A stretch of DNA of 64,000 nt from Tuctoria greenei (GCA_036927565.1 JAYESD010000003.1:77669311-77733310); one strand, 5' to 3'. Positions 11,192 through 23,269 are shown, counted from the stretch's first letter. Numbers and translations are program-made. The notes: generated from the letters alone by a model not told the origin.

Positions 11192-12600
11192 GTGTTTAGT
11201 GGCATTGCTTTTCAGGTTTGGAAGGCACGTATGGAGGCTTTCATTCGGGCGCAAGGCTTCACAATAAGGGAAAATTTGTACAAGTCTTACGACGTGCTGC
11301 CAAACGATCATGTCATGGCTACGAACATGAGAGATGTCGACAACAACAACAAAGTGTGGAACTTGATCATACAAGGATTGACTCAAAACGACTTCGATCG
11401 AGTTGCACACCTCCGATATGCGTACAATGTTTGGAAAGCTCTATGTGATTACCATGAAGGATCCAACACTATCAAGGAGGTCAGACAAGACATGTTCAAT
11501 AAAGAATACAAGCGCTTCGAGATGCAACCCGTTGAGTCAATCAATGATCTCTTTGCTCGCTTTAACAAAATTCTCAGCAACTTGCCTAGTGTCAACGTTA
11601 ATTTTTCAGATGCTAAGAATGCTAGGCAATTACTAAGTGCTTTAGACATGTCAATTTGGGAGATGAAAGTTACATCTATTCGTGAATCCCCTGTCATGAG
11701 TACACTGTCGTGTGCTATATTCTAAATTAAAAACTCATAAAATTGACATAATATCACATAAGAATTACAACAAGTCTCTTGCATTTATTTCACAACGTGA
11801 CACGACTAGCTCTAGTCAATCTTCATCATGTGGTACACTTGCTTTGCTATCTTCTCTATCCCATAAACAGATTGAAGAGTTTCGAGAGGAGGAGCTAGCA
11901 CTTCTTTCTACTCGATTCACAAAAGCATTGCAAAATGTGAGAACTTAAAGAAGAGGAAGTGGTGTTTCTCAACGATGCTTCGAATGCGGTGAGTTTGGAC
12001 ATTTTTGTACAAAGTGTCTAACCTTGCAGGTTCTACTCCCTGTAATGAGAAGCAAGCGAAATTCAAATCCTCCTCTACAAACAACAACAGGAAGAAGAAG
12101 GTTCTACATGTCATCAATTGGTAAATAACTTTGTGTCAGCACTTCAAGAACTTGGCTCGAGCGATGTGGACATCGAAAGTGATGAAGATGAAGAGAATTT
12201 GTCAAATATGTGATTCATGACAGGCACCACAAGACCAAGTATGGAGGAGGCAGAACACGACATCGACGATGAAGAGGTATTTCCCACTCGCAAAAAAATG
12301 TGTGATGTTATTTCTCGTGTCACTGTTATACTTAAGAAAAAGGACAAAAACATAGGGACAATGTTGTTAAAATTGAATCACTAGAATCCAAAATTAATCG
12401 TCTAAAATCCTTGATTCCTAGTGATGATTCTTGTTCCTCATGTGAATTAATATATGAACAATTGTCCTTATTAAGAAGTGCGCACACCTCCACTCTTGAT
12501 AAACTTGAACTTAAAATTAAAAAGAACAGAAAGCTTGGTACACTTAATGATAAGAACTTAAAACACGCTTGTGTTCTACAATTGATTTGCATTGCACTTA
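11192..12600 (+). pseudogene. gag of copia A (plus copy)
   Basis: The first intact stretch (11192-11725) reads FSGIAFQVWKARMEAFIRAQGF, then LIIQGLTQNDFDRVAHL and NKEYKRFEMQPVESINDLFARF. This is a copia gag (UBN2-type) domain that builds the virus-like particle. A frameshift near 11715 leads to 11712-11948, then stops precede a zinc knuckle near 11981-12010 (CFECGEFGHFC). A coiled-coil-like Lys/Leu-rich part follows at 12411-12600 (LSLLRSAHTSTLDKLELKIKK). That last part is missing from the minus copy, which has a deletion there. Protease and everything after are absent. Confidence 0.85.
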
Positions 12601-13241
12601 ATGATCAACGAGCCTAAAATATGACGATCTCTTCTCTCTCAGCTGACGTGTAATAATTTTATTTCTCGGAAACAGTCGGCTTCTCTCCTCCCATGCATGG
12701 TCCCATTGATGTGTCAAACTTTATTCGTCTCTTCATTTATTTCTAGTCTAATAACCATATTCTCACAACCAGTTAAAATATGACACGTCAGCGGGGGCAT
12801 TGCATGGGAGGAGAGACGCCGCGTCCGGTCGTGGATACAAATGGCTGGCGCAGCCTCCTTCCTTGTGCCATCGTTTTCCCTTTCATAACTTTGCCCCTTC
12901 TATATATGGGCGTGCCAGAAGTGTTGATTGAATGGCTCGCCTTAACCACTATATAAGGGCCATCAGTGCTAGAATATTTACAAAGGGTATGCCAGATACA
13001 AATTTCCAGCAGTAGCAACTTCCAACATGTATTTTTTAGCTCTTAAAGATGTCACTTAAAAGGCCACACCTGATCTTCCACTAGAAAGGATCCAGGTCCA
13101 ATCATATTCAGATTCAGGGTCCAAGTTTCTATGAAATGAATCTAAATATTTTTATTATTTGTTTATTACAACCAAATGAAATAAAGATGATAATTAAAAT
13201 GGGTATTTCATGGTTATGGGCATGCTTTCTTGCCCACTCCC
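12601..13241 (+). promoter_or_regulatory. non-element DNA with promoter-like elements, split by the LARD
   Basis: This stretch matches none of the element families in the window. It holds RY-like CATGCA motifs (12693), ACGTGT/ACACGTCA motifs (12645, 12785), and two TATA-like boxes (CTATATATGG at about 12900, CTATATAAGG at about 12950). A first ATG at 13027 opens only a 10-codon frame. The arrangement resembles a plant promoter with 5' leader, but no gene body follows before the insertion at 13242. Its opening GATCAACGAGCCT recurs at 26380, on the far side of the insertion. Confidence 0.3.
13237..13241. other. target-site duplication, left copy (CTCCC)
   Basis: CTCCC directly precedes the TG of the first LTR and recurs directly after the second LTR. 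Confidence 0.9.
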
Positions 13242-13858
13242 TGTAAAAGCCCACAATTTAGAAGAGCAAGAATGCAAATTAGTGAAAAAAAGCGAGTTGC
13301 AAAAGGGGGATTGAAAATTAATGTTAAGCAATGTTAAGATTAACCATAAACTGGATTTAAATGACAAAGCTCAAACTCTTGAATCAAATATTGTCAAGTA
13401 TAAAATTTCACCTCACAAAAAGTATTACTAATAAGTGCACATTGAAACAAATATAAAAGATAATTGGTTACATACATTTTAAATTTATACCTAACACTTG
13501 ATTCAAATTCAAATCAAAGATTGCACATAAATCATAGTATAAATGACGTTTTGATATTACTATAATAATTATAAAAGTATTAGGTAACTTTGCAACTTTC
13601 TGAAAAAGATTAAAATATTGCAAAGCAAGTGCATAAAAGTGTGAATTCAAATTTAAATTCACACTTGAACTATTCAACTGCAAATTCTAAACTTACAATT
13701 GTGTTTCTCATACTTAAAATTCCACCTCTGCAAATTATCACCAGTTTAGGGGTTCATTTGCTAATTTTAAATGAATATTAGAATCAGCAGTGGGATAAGA
13801 GTAAGGGTGGGACCCACCTATTAGAGGGCCCCACCAGTCAGCCGACCAATGCTGAGGG

Positions 13859-15102
13859 ATGCTCCTCTGTCTAGTACCTACGCGCCACGCACGGGCAAGC
13901 AACCACCGCTCCAGCTCACTCCCTTTGCCATATCATTTGCCTCTGTTCGTTCCTATCGGGAAAAATTCCGTCGTCCCTATTCTCGTGACAGCTCTGTTCG
14001 CTCCCTATCATAAGCAAACGCACCAGCAGCTTGATTCTTCCTCCCTCCCGTGCTATACGGTCTCCTGCTCATTTTCCTGTTCCACGGCGCCCCATGGCCG
14101 AGCGCTGCGCCCTGACCTCGTTCCTCCCCACCTCCAACGCGCCCTGGCCTTCAGCGCCGTGCCTGCCGCTGCTGCTCGTCGGCTCTCACCCTCCCGCCAG
14201 CGCTCCAATTCGCACCCGCGCTGTTCCTGTGCCTACCACGGAAAGCACCTCTGCCACCATACGCCGTTTACCCCACGCCACTGCGCGCTCTCCTGGCCGA
14301 GCGCCTCGCCACCTTGCTCGCGCCTTGCCCAACTTGCTGCTCGCCGCGCTCGTGCCCAGCTGCTGCTCGCCTGCAGCCCACCGTTCTGCTTTGTCCTCCC
14401 GTTTCGGCGCGCGCCTAGCTCGCCAGCATCGCCCACACCTCACCCAGTAACAGCGTGCCATGGCCGCCCCGCTGTTTCCCTCGCGCTAGTTCCGCTGTTG
14501 GCGTCCTGCTCGCGCCCGTTCTCAGCCTCGCGCCGCGCCGTCCCTCATCTTGCCGCGCTGCACCATCAACGGCGACGGATGTCCACCACTGCTCGTGTCT
14601 CTCTTTTGGCCACGCTCCTTGCTGCTCCGCAGCCCTGGCCACACCTCAACGCTCGTGGCCACGGCTACAGCTGCATCGTCCGCGAGCGTCTCTTATGCCA
14701 CCGGCACCCGTGGCACTTTGTCCACGCCTTGTTTGCACCACCGTGCCGAGCATGCCTGCCACCGTGCTCCAAGCCGCCATCCAAAACCACCATCCTGGAG
14801 CTGCAGCACCTCCCGCGCCGCGCTCCTCTGCCGCGGTGGACGTCGTTCCCACCGCTGTCTTCCCAATTCGTTGGTGCGCCGTGGTTGTCACACCTCCGCC
14901 GTTCTGTCCAAACTGCAGCAGCGTGTTCCACCACCCATGTGTCCCTGGGAAGTTCGAACATAAGCTGCACTTTGTCGCCTTGTGTCATCTACTTGGCATC
15001 GTCATATACATAAAGTCGACATGGCGTTCTCCTTACAAGCCGAGTCCAAACGCTGTTGCGAGTGATGTGGGGGATGGAAGATATTCAGGAACACGCTGTT
15101 GA
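13859..15102 (+). other. GC-rich captured segment in the 5' LTR
   Basis: This block is far richer in G+C than the rest of the LTR and stays open in several frames at once, the longest 384 codons (13859-15013). The predicted peptides are Ala/Pro/Arg/Ser-rich and low in complexity, with no recognisable domain, and frames on both strands are open. Such openness follows from GC content, so I do not call a protein. The homologous block in the other LTR (22106-23264) does not conserve the same frame or length. It may be the GC-rich 5' part of the gene whose PPR-like remains follow it. Confidence 0.5.
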
Positions 15103-15113
15103 CATAACAACAT

Positions 15114-15720
15114 CTACAATGGTCCAAGGTTAGCTTTGATTTGTGCAAAAAATGGTCGGGTCAGTGCTGCAGCCAAACAGTTCGATGAAATGTCTGCAAG
15201 GCAAAATAAACTATGATGTGACCAACACTGATCTGTGAGGCAGGAACACGCTGGTGAAGCATCGTACAAGGTGTGTAATGCCGCTGTAAGCTCTGAATTG
15301 TGCACTAATGACCAAAAACAAGACTGCATCCAAGGTGTTCGAGGAAATTCTTATAAGGTGACAGTCGCTCCCGTGGTGCTGTTATGCAACACATAACTTA
15401 TTGATATGATCAGGGAATTGCAGGGTGTAGTGCTGCGATGTCCGGATTCAGATGATGGACAAGGGCATTTCTATTTCAGTTGCCTCTTAAACTTCAATTA
15501 TGCATGTGTTGTTTAGGGATGAGTGACCAATTGCAGAAACATGTGCTGTAATTGAGATGATGCAAGGAGAAGGATGTAGAGAATGCCATGAGGATGTTTG
15601 AGAGGATTTTAGTCAAGGATGCCATAAGATCTGATGAACGAGATGATTGCAAAAGATGTTGATGCAACAGCAACCTGAGTTGCTAGAAAGCAAGGTAGGC
15701 ACAATTTTAAGTCACGTGAG
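15114..15720 (+). pseudogene. PPR-like gene fragment in the 5' LTR
   Basis: Read across frames this region gives phrases typical of plant pentatricopeptide repeat proteins, such as GRVSAAAKQFDEM near 15155-15190. A later stretch (15448-15600) has MMDKGISISVAS and ETCAVIEMMQGEGC. The spacing and the FDEM-type helix ends fit the 35-residue PPR pattern. Stops and shifts break every frame, so there is no product. PPR proteins bind organellar RNA; here it is only passenger DNA. Family assignment is by eye and could be wrong. Confidence 0.45.
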
Positions 15721-17363
15721 CGGATTCATGTGTTAGTAACTATGTAACCTCCTGTACAGATAGTCCAAGTCCAATACACCGCTCTTGATCTCCACTTTTG
15801 AGATTATCCAATTCAGTAGCTTATAAAAATTCCAGAGTATCAATTATTGAATCATATTGTTCTGTTCATAATCATATCTAATCATATCGCTAGATGACGT
15901 GACGAAGATTGACGAGGAGCACGACTAGGAGGAGGACTGGCGTGGATCCCAAAGCAAGAGCAAGATTTGAACAAGCAGCACCCAAGCACAAGATTTGCTA
16001 AATCAACATTAAAGACAAGGAAGAAAGAAAAACGACAAGGAGCTTCACCAAGATGATCAAACGTTGACTTATTCACATTTACACTAGCAGCAATCTAATG
16101 CAAGCCCCGGTTTGCATTAATGCTGTTAATATGTTTTGCCTTTATAATCTATATGATGATAATTGTGCATTAAGTCTAGGAATGTATGATACTCCACATG
16201 CATGACCCCAAAATCCATGGAGTCTGGTTAGAATAGGACTTTACATGATATCAGCTGTTATATTAAAGTTGAGGAATATGGATGGAAGAAAGATGAGGAA
16301 TGGAATGAGATGGAATAGTTAATATGAAACCGGGGAGGAAGATTAGGACGATTAAGGACGTGGTACTATGAGCATTTCTGTCATTGTCGATCAAGGACTG
16401 TACGGTGTGCGGCCCTGCTTGACAAGTTTAAATATGTACCGGATGCATACTGGTTATATGGGACCCAGAAAACCGATGTAACATGTTAACCTGGGTACTG
16501 AGACATACCCCACCGTCTTAGACACCACGCACGTCAACCTAAGGGTAGAGTTCACTTCGGCATAAGGTTGTCATGTGAGGCTTCCTGCCGGGACAGTGGG
16601 ACAGGTTCAATGCTTGGGTGTCTTGTGATAGGTTGTTGTGTACAACATTAATGGGAGAGGTCGTACACCTCTTTGAGACTGGTGTACATGACGTGTAAGA
16701 TGGGTGTATCTTGAATTGAATCACCGTCGCTCGCTAAAGGGAGCATACTTGTTCACTAGGTTGTGATGTGGTAACAACTGGAACTTGGAGTAACCTGTTG
16801 AATGATTAAGCAATTTGGTTGAAGTAGTTGATAGAAGAACTAATTTTATAATTCTAAGCAACTACACCTGTTAGTATATACTTGAAACAAGGATCTACTG
16901 ATAGTGAACATTTACTTTCTGCAGTTTATGTTCAAGTCTTACATTCCCAACATGTAGAGTTTCATGTTCTTAGGTGAGATGGGTAAGTGTTGCTGAGCTT
17001 TTGTGCTCACTGTTGCATTTGTACGAGTTTTGCAGGTATATAGCTATGACTGGTTCCTAGGCTTTGCTCTCGTTAGGGTATATAGCCAATAGAATCCCTA
17101 GACGCCACTGCTTTCTTCTATGATGCTAGAGTGGAGTATCCGCGGGCAGGATACGACCGCTATTGCTGTAGTGTAGGTTCAATAGAGTAGTATGAAGACT
17201 TCTGCTGATGTAAGCTCTTTTGTATAAAACTCTGAGATTGATGTAAGTTGCTCACTTATGTTATGAGTTCTTTGTTCTTTTCTGTGTTGTGCTATTGGGT
17301 GTCGCATCGTATGACACCACCCAATGTGATTCCTTGTTTGTCAAGACCCCGGTCCTCACAGTG

Positions 17364-17374
17364 TGGTATCAGAG
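17364..17374 (+). other. primer binding site of the LARD
   Basis: TGGTATCAGAG begins three bases after the LTR end, matching the initiator tRNA-Met primer site. The chromovirus in this window has the same site next to the same LTR tip. Confidence 0.9.
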
Positions 17375-20300
17375 ATACATTGGAAATAGCGCACCTGAAA
17401 AGGAACATATTTTGAAAACTATAGACTTACGAGTGAGGATTCGTTATAAGGCCCAGACAAGGACTGCTATTAGCATAGTTACTTAATGTGGCAAGCTAAC
17501 ATACGTGTTATTATATTCAGTAATGATGCTCTAACTTCAGGTAAGTGGTAAGGTACGCCACCGCAAGTGGATCAATTGCGGTAAGCTCCCCCGTACTAGA
17601 GGCAGTACGGTGATTGTCCCCCGTGGCTTAGCACGGCAGTTAATATGAGTCTCGGAACCCTTTCATGATTCTGGGAACATATGAAACGCTGCTCCTCAAC
17701 ACGCTTTAGGAAAAAACGTGGATACCCCATCTTGTGGTTAAAAACAAGATAGTATGCAACTCTTGAACGATTCATGTTCAATGAGCCATACGCAACGCTT
17801 GCAATCGGTGTGCCTCTGTGAGGTAGGGGTAGTAGGTGGTATCTGTTGGGTTGATAAAATTTCCAACTGTGACGACCCTTTCGCGCTCTACTCGGGTCCC
17901 CCGTCGTGTGGTGTGGAAACACAACCACGTTTCTCGAGACGTGTTCTCCTCGAGGACGTCCTGCATGGAATGATACATGACGTTGGATTGGAAACTGATA
18001 TATTATATTGTGATTGCCTATCGTGCTGCCCATGTGGCTCGCCCTTGTGGCACATTCTGTGAAAATGGACATTGTGTGTCTTCTACAGGTACACTAACCA
18101 CGTTAAATGTATTGTGTTTAAAAAGCGTTTGTGAGTACTCGATTTAAGTGCCACCTATAAGACGTATATGCCGGAGGTAATCCGGTTAGGATTTTCTATT
18201 TTGTGAGGAGTGTTGTACCATCATGAATTTTGTGATGCATCAACCTTACATAGTTTGGACTAATCACAAGAGTCACAAATGCAACAAAGTGGACATACAA
18301 ATCAGTAGTTTAAATTGATTCCACCAAATTGATTTCAAATCAACTTAAGTGAAGATAAGTGGAGTGCCCCGTTTTGGCATCTGCACCGCAAAAATTTTCT
18401 TGGGGCATAACTCCATGAGTTTTCAACCATCCCAGGGTTGGAAAACATATTTGGAATGATGGAGAAGTTCCCTACAACTTCTCTGTTCACTTCATGTGCT
18501 GAAACTCACATCAATTTAGTTAAAAGCTCATATTACATAAACTTCTGCAAATTCCTGAACCACAGGACCAGCCTCTGTAATTTTGCCATATCTCCTCATA
18601 GAGACATCTTCTAGAGTAGTCTGATACATTTCCATAAAGGGGAGAAAGATGTTCTACAACTTTGTAATTCAAAGCTTGTTCAAATTCAGCCCAGAAAGAT
18701 TTGGAATTTTGATTTCAAACTGATGCATATGTATAAGTGCTACCAGAATCAGCCAGACTATAGTTGAACTCTGAACAGTCATATCTCCTAAGTTAGAAAA
18801 GTAACATAGGCATATATATACATTTATGAAAATCTTGGGAAGTCCTCTATCAATTTTCTATTCAATACTAAGACTAAAACTCGCTGTAACAGGGTGAAAT
18901 TTCAGTTATCGTCGAAACTGACCTGACTATCCAGAATCTGAACATAGAGTACACAGTTTGAGATTTTGCGAGCAATGACATGTATGAAGTTTGTAAAGGC
19001 TGAATGGATGCATTTTTGGGAATCGGATATTATGTAATACAATGTTTCAATTGAAATAATGCACATAATTTGTATATTTTCGACTGTCTAAACTATGGCT
19101 AGAATCTCCACTTTTAGGGAGGTTCTGTCAAAATTGCTTCAGAAAACTGTCAACTTTAAATCACCATAACTCTCACACCCTTGATTCAATTGAGGCATGT
19201 GGATAACCGTTGGAACGGTCTTACAGCCACCTACAAATTTGTAAATTGGATCATATCATAAAAATGTCATTTGCATAGTTAAAATTGAGTTGGAGTGCAA
19301 CATGGTCAGGCTGGAACAGATTTCAAACAGCAAAAAGGGATGGAGTGAATCATGTTGCAATTTAGTGGTTTCGCTATGCACTTGATATTGACACACTCTT
19401 TACTGTGGGAATGGACATGTGATTTGATTCAAGTTTATGTCCAAAAAAGGATCTTTCCTTCCTACAGATGGAGAATGAATGGAATTGCTCGACAACGATG
19501 AACCATCCGGGTATCACATGCATGCTTTTACCGTTGCTTCAAGACATTCGATATACCGAGTGTGCGGTGTATAGGAGTAAAGAAATAGCAGGAAGCGAGA
19601 TGAAGCTATTGAGCTGAAAAAGAACTGTGAGCTGAACAGGATTCAAGCACTCAACAGTTAGCATGACTGCAGACCTTCACCTCACTTGGATAATAAGGTA
19701 CCGGCTGTGGATATACCAGTGGTCCATAGAGCTATCGTCGACTTCAAAAGGAAGTAACTTTTGAACACAGTGTTGCTCCAAGCTTAGATATGTAATCAGC
19801 GAAAGGCGGTGGAGGTTACTAGGCTGACACATAAGGGAGAAGAAGTGCACTCTAGTAATCAAGGTGTTACATCCATCAAGGTATATCATGCCAAGTTTAC
19901 ATCAACACCGAACAACCTGTTGGAACTCACCGACTTGGACAAGGGTTCTGAGGGCAAGAAAACTTCAATAACTGAAGAATAGAGTACATTAGTAAGAATA
20001 CTACGAGATGAAAGACCTGACGCTTTGCTAAGAAATCACGATGCTATATATAAGTTGTGATTAGCAGGCTTTAGAGAACTTATTATTAATATTAGGATCA
20101 ATCACTCTGCTCCATCGTGTACACCCCGTTACTTTGAGGTGAATTTCACCATTCCTGGCTAACACTCTTCCCTGAAATCATTGAGCTTGGTTGAGACATG
20201 AGAGTAGCATCCCTTGTTCAACACCTTTCATGACCATGTTATTTGAGCCTTGTAAATCAGAAGATATTTCTTAGCGTGATTGAACTATCTTACCGATTTT

Positions 20301-21382
20301 TGCTCTAGTGAATGCATGCATTGGAGCAAGAATATGTATCCTCATTCAATTACATAAGGAGTGTCGGTTATTCTTGAGCTATGGACAACTTTATCGTTTG
20401 TAACACCATTTGCTTAATTCATTGTCTTGATTACTATTGGGAAAATCCTATAACTTAAAACCCTTATAACTAAATCACAATTAAATCATTATCCTTAACA
20501 TGTTGAGACTCAATCCCCTTGATTGATGGAAACTGACTGACTCTAGTTGCGAGGAGTTTCTTTATGACTCCTCAACTCGTGAGAACCTTGCATTCTCTAT
20601 ACTCGCAAGACTATCACTTGATTGCCAAGCTGATAGAACTCTTTGAATTGTAATGCATGGTGACATTGGTTTGGTCCCACAACCTTGTAGTCACCATCTA
20701 TTGTGCATCTTTGTATTCCGATGACATAATAGAAATCTAACCTTGAAATCTCTTATGTCAGTTCAAAGCATTTCATCCTTTGACTCTTTTATTGAGATCG
20801 TAATTCCTTGCGAGTTGATCATCCTCGTTTGGATCTCAATACACCTTGATTCTTATTTCAAAAAGGCTAAGTTAAACCTCTAAAGGACGCAACCAAAGCA
20901 AAGTAAGCTGCAAAAATAGCTACATCTTTGGTTGCAAGACATCATGGTGATCGAGGAAATCAGAAAGCAAAGATTGGATATTGGAACTAAGATTTTGACA
21001 GTAACATCTTCAAAGGAGAACACCTATTTCTGAAGCCAAAGACTGTAGAGTTGAATATGTCTTCCTTATGGGAACAAGATGTCTCACTTAAAAGTATAGA
21101 TGAAGACTTTAGAACACCGTTAGTGATATATAGTGAAAAGGTAGAGACTCGACAGCTCAGACTCGCCTACCTCAAATAACTAAGTTCATATCACTCGGAA
21201 GAAGACTCCTACCCCTAGGAAGCAGATGATGTGGTGCAGTAGACTGTTACGGATTAACCACACTGTCAAGGAACTGCATGGAAAGACGAAGGATAATTCT
21301 AGCCAGTCACTTGGAAAGACATATCACTAGTAGCTTACCTTAACTTTCTCCCTTTCTAATTAGAATCTCGGGACGAGATTTC
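17375..21382 (+). other. non-coding interior of the LARD
   Basis: No frame encodes a recognisable retrotransposon domain over these 4.0 kb. A 158-codon minus frame at 17596-18072 has no motif. The part at about 18360-19330 is built from loosely repeated phrases such as CTACAACTTTGTA and CATATCTCCT. Similar phrases occur on the other strand in the leader of the chromovirus (about 38740-39480). In LARDs the interior is thought to carry structured RNA for packaging; that role is inference here. Confidence 0.7.
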
Positions 21383-21398
21383 TTTAAGGGGGAAGTAT
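21364..21398 (+). promoter_or_regulatory. palindrome and polypurine tract of the LARD
   Basis: AATCTCGGGACGAGATT (21364-21380) is a 7 bp inverted repeat around GGA. It is followed by the polypurine tract TTTAAGGGGGAAGTAT (21383-21398) and then the LTR. The same palindrome and tract precede the chromovirus 3' LTR at 32997-32964. Confidence 0.9.
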
Positions 21399-22105
21399 TG
21401 TAAAAGCCCACAATTTAGAAGACCAAGAATGCAAATTAGTGAACAAAAAAAACTGAGTTGCAAAAGGGGGATTCGAAATTAATGTTAAAGAGCAATGTTA
21501 AGATTAACCATAAACTGGATTCAAAAGACAAAGCTCAAACTCTTGAATCAAATATTCTCAAGTATAAAATTTCACCTCACAAAAAGTATTACTAATAAGT
21601 GCACATTGAAACAAATATAAAAGATAATCGGTTACATACATTTTAAAATTTATACCTAACACTTGATTCAAATTCAAATCAAAGATTGCACATAAATCAT
21701 AGTATAAATGAAGTTTTGATATTACTGTAATAATTATAAAAGCATTAGGTAACTTTGCAAACTTCTAAAAAGATTAAAATATTGGAAAGCAAGTGCATAA
21801 AAGGGTGAATTCAGATTTTGAATTTAAATTCACACTTGAACTATTCAATTGCAAGTTCTAAACTTACAATTGTGTTTCTGATACTTGAAATTCCACCTCT
21901 GTAAATTATTACCATTAGGCGTTCATTTGCTAATTTTAAATGAATATTAGACTCAACAGTGGGATAAGAGTAAGGGTGGGACCCACCTGTTAGCGGCCCC
22001 ACCAGTCAGCCGACCGATGTTGAGGGATGCTCCTCTGTTCCAGTACCTAAGCGCCACGCACGGGCAAGCAACCACTGCTCGAGCTCACGCCCGTGGCCAT
22101 ATCCT

Positions 22106-23264
22106 TTGCCTCTGTTCGTACCTATCGGAAAAAATTTTGTCGTCCTTATCCTCGTGACTGCTCTGTTCGCTCTCTATCGTAAGCAAACGGCACCAGCAGC
22201 TTGCTTCTTCCTCCCTCCCGTGCTATACGGTCGCCTGCCCATTTTCCTGTTCCACGTCGCCCCATGGCCAAGCGCTGCACCCTGCCCTCGTTCCTCCCCA
22301 CCTCCCATGCGCCCTGCCCTCCGGCGCCGCGCCTGCCGCTGCTGCTCGCCGGCTCTCACCCACCTCCCGCCGGCGTTCCAACTCGCGCCCGCGCTGTGCC
22401 TGCGCCTAGCACGGCCAGCACCTCCATCGCCGTACTCCGTTTACCCCACGCCACCGCGCGCGCTCCTGGCCGAGCGCCTCGCCGCCTTGCTCGCGCCTCA
22501 CCCAAGCTTGCTGCTCGCTGCACTCGTGCCCAGCTGCTGCCCGCCTGCAGCCCACCGTTCTGCTTCGTCCTCCCGTTTTGGCGCGTGCCTGGCTCACCAG
22601 CGTCGCCCACACCTCGCCCACCGCCGGCGTGCCATGGCCGCCCCACTGTTTTCCCCACGCTGGTCCCACTGTTGGCGTCCTGCTCACGCCCGTGCTCAGC
22701 CTTGCGCCGCGCCGTCCCACGTCTTGCCGCGCTGCACCATCAACGGCGACGGCTGTCCACCACTGCTCGCGTCTCTCTTTTGGCCACGCTCCTTGCTGCT
22801 CCGCGGCGCTGGCCACACCTCAACACTCGTGGCCACGGCTCCAGCTGTGTCGGCCGCGCGCGTCTCTTCCGCCACCGGCAACCGTGGCACTTTGTCCGCG
22901 CCTTGTCTGCACCACCGTGCCGAGCATGCCTGCCATCGTTCTCCTAGCTGCCATCCAAAACCACCATCCTGGTGCTGCAGTGCCTCCCGCGCCGCGCTCC
23001 TCGGCCGCGGTTGACATCGTTCGCACCGCGGTCTCCCCAACTCGTTGGCGCGCCGTGGTTGTCACACCTCCGCCGCTCTGTCCAAACTGCAGCAACATGT
23101 TCCACCACGGGAAGTTCGAACATAAGCTGTGCTGTGTCGCCTTCTGTCATATACTTGGCATCGTCATCTACATGGTGTCGACACGGCGTTCTACTCACGT
23201 GCTGAGTGCAAACGGTGTTGCGAGTGATGTGGGGGATGGAAGATATGCAGGAACACGCTGTTGA
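22106..23264 (+). other. GC-rich captured segment in the 3' LTR
   Basis: This is homologous to 13859-15102. Open frames here (302, 248 and 228 codons) overlap in three plus frames and also on the minus strand, as expected from composition. Predicted peptides share word-level similarity with those of the other LTR, but start and stop positions differ. No domain is recognised. Confidence 0.5.
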
Positions 23265-23269
23265 CAGAA

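Larger units (their letters stand above)
8033..12600 (+). mobile_element. Ty1/copia retrotransposon 'copia A', plus copy: 3' interior, LTR, 5' interior
   Basis: The order is unusual: end of RNase H (8033-8570), 3' untranslated region with several polypurine tracts, one LTR (9515-11114), primer site, then gag (11192-12600). A single LTR therefore joins the 3' end of one interior to the 5' end of another. This is what a tandem array or LTR-LTR recombination product leaves after both outer parts are lost. The family is the same as the minus-strand copy at 41218-47239, shown by matching gag, RNase H and LTR sequence. The left boundary is the chromovirus LTR insertion. The right boundary merges into a local host repeat near 12601. 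Confidence 0.85.
13242..17360 (+). repeat. 5' LTR of the LARD
   Basis: The LTR starts TGTAAAAGCC and ends CCGGTCCTCACA, 4119 bp. It has an AT-rich first part, a GC-rich block (about 13800-15100), a PPR-like fragment (15114-15720), and a 3' part with a TATA-like TGTATAAAAC (about 17221) and a hairpin at 17294-17325 (ATTGGGTG/CACCCAAT). Compared with the other LTR it lacks about 55 bp near 15620 and a 46 bp tandem duplication near 16000. It is otherwise collinear. Confidence 0.9.

Noticed and set aside
13859..15013. 384-codon frame as a host gene
   Set aside because: It lies inside an LTR, is low-complexity, has overlapping open frames on both strands, and its frame is not kept in the second LTR copy.
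17596..18072. 158-codon minus-strand frame in the LARD interior
   Set aside because: No motif, Arg/His-rich by chance composition, and a plus-strand frame overlaps it over the same bases.
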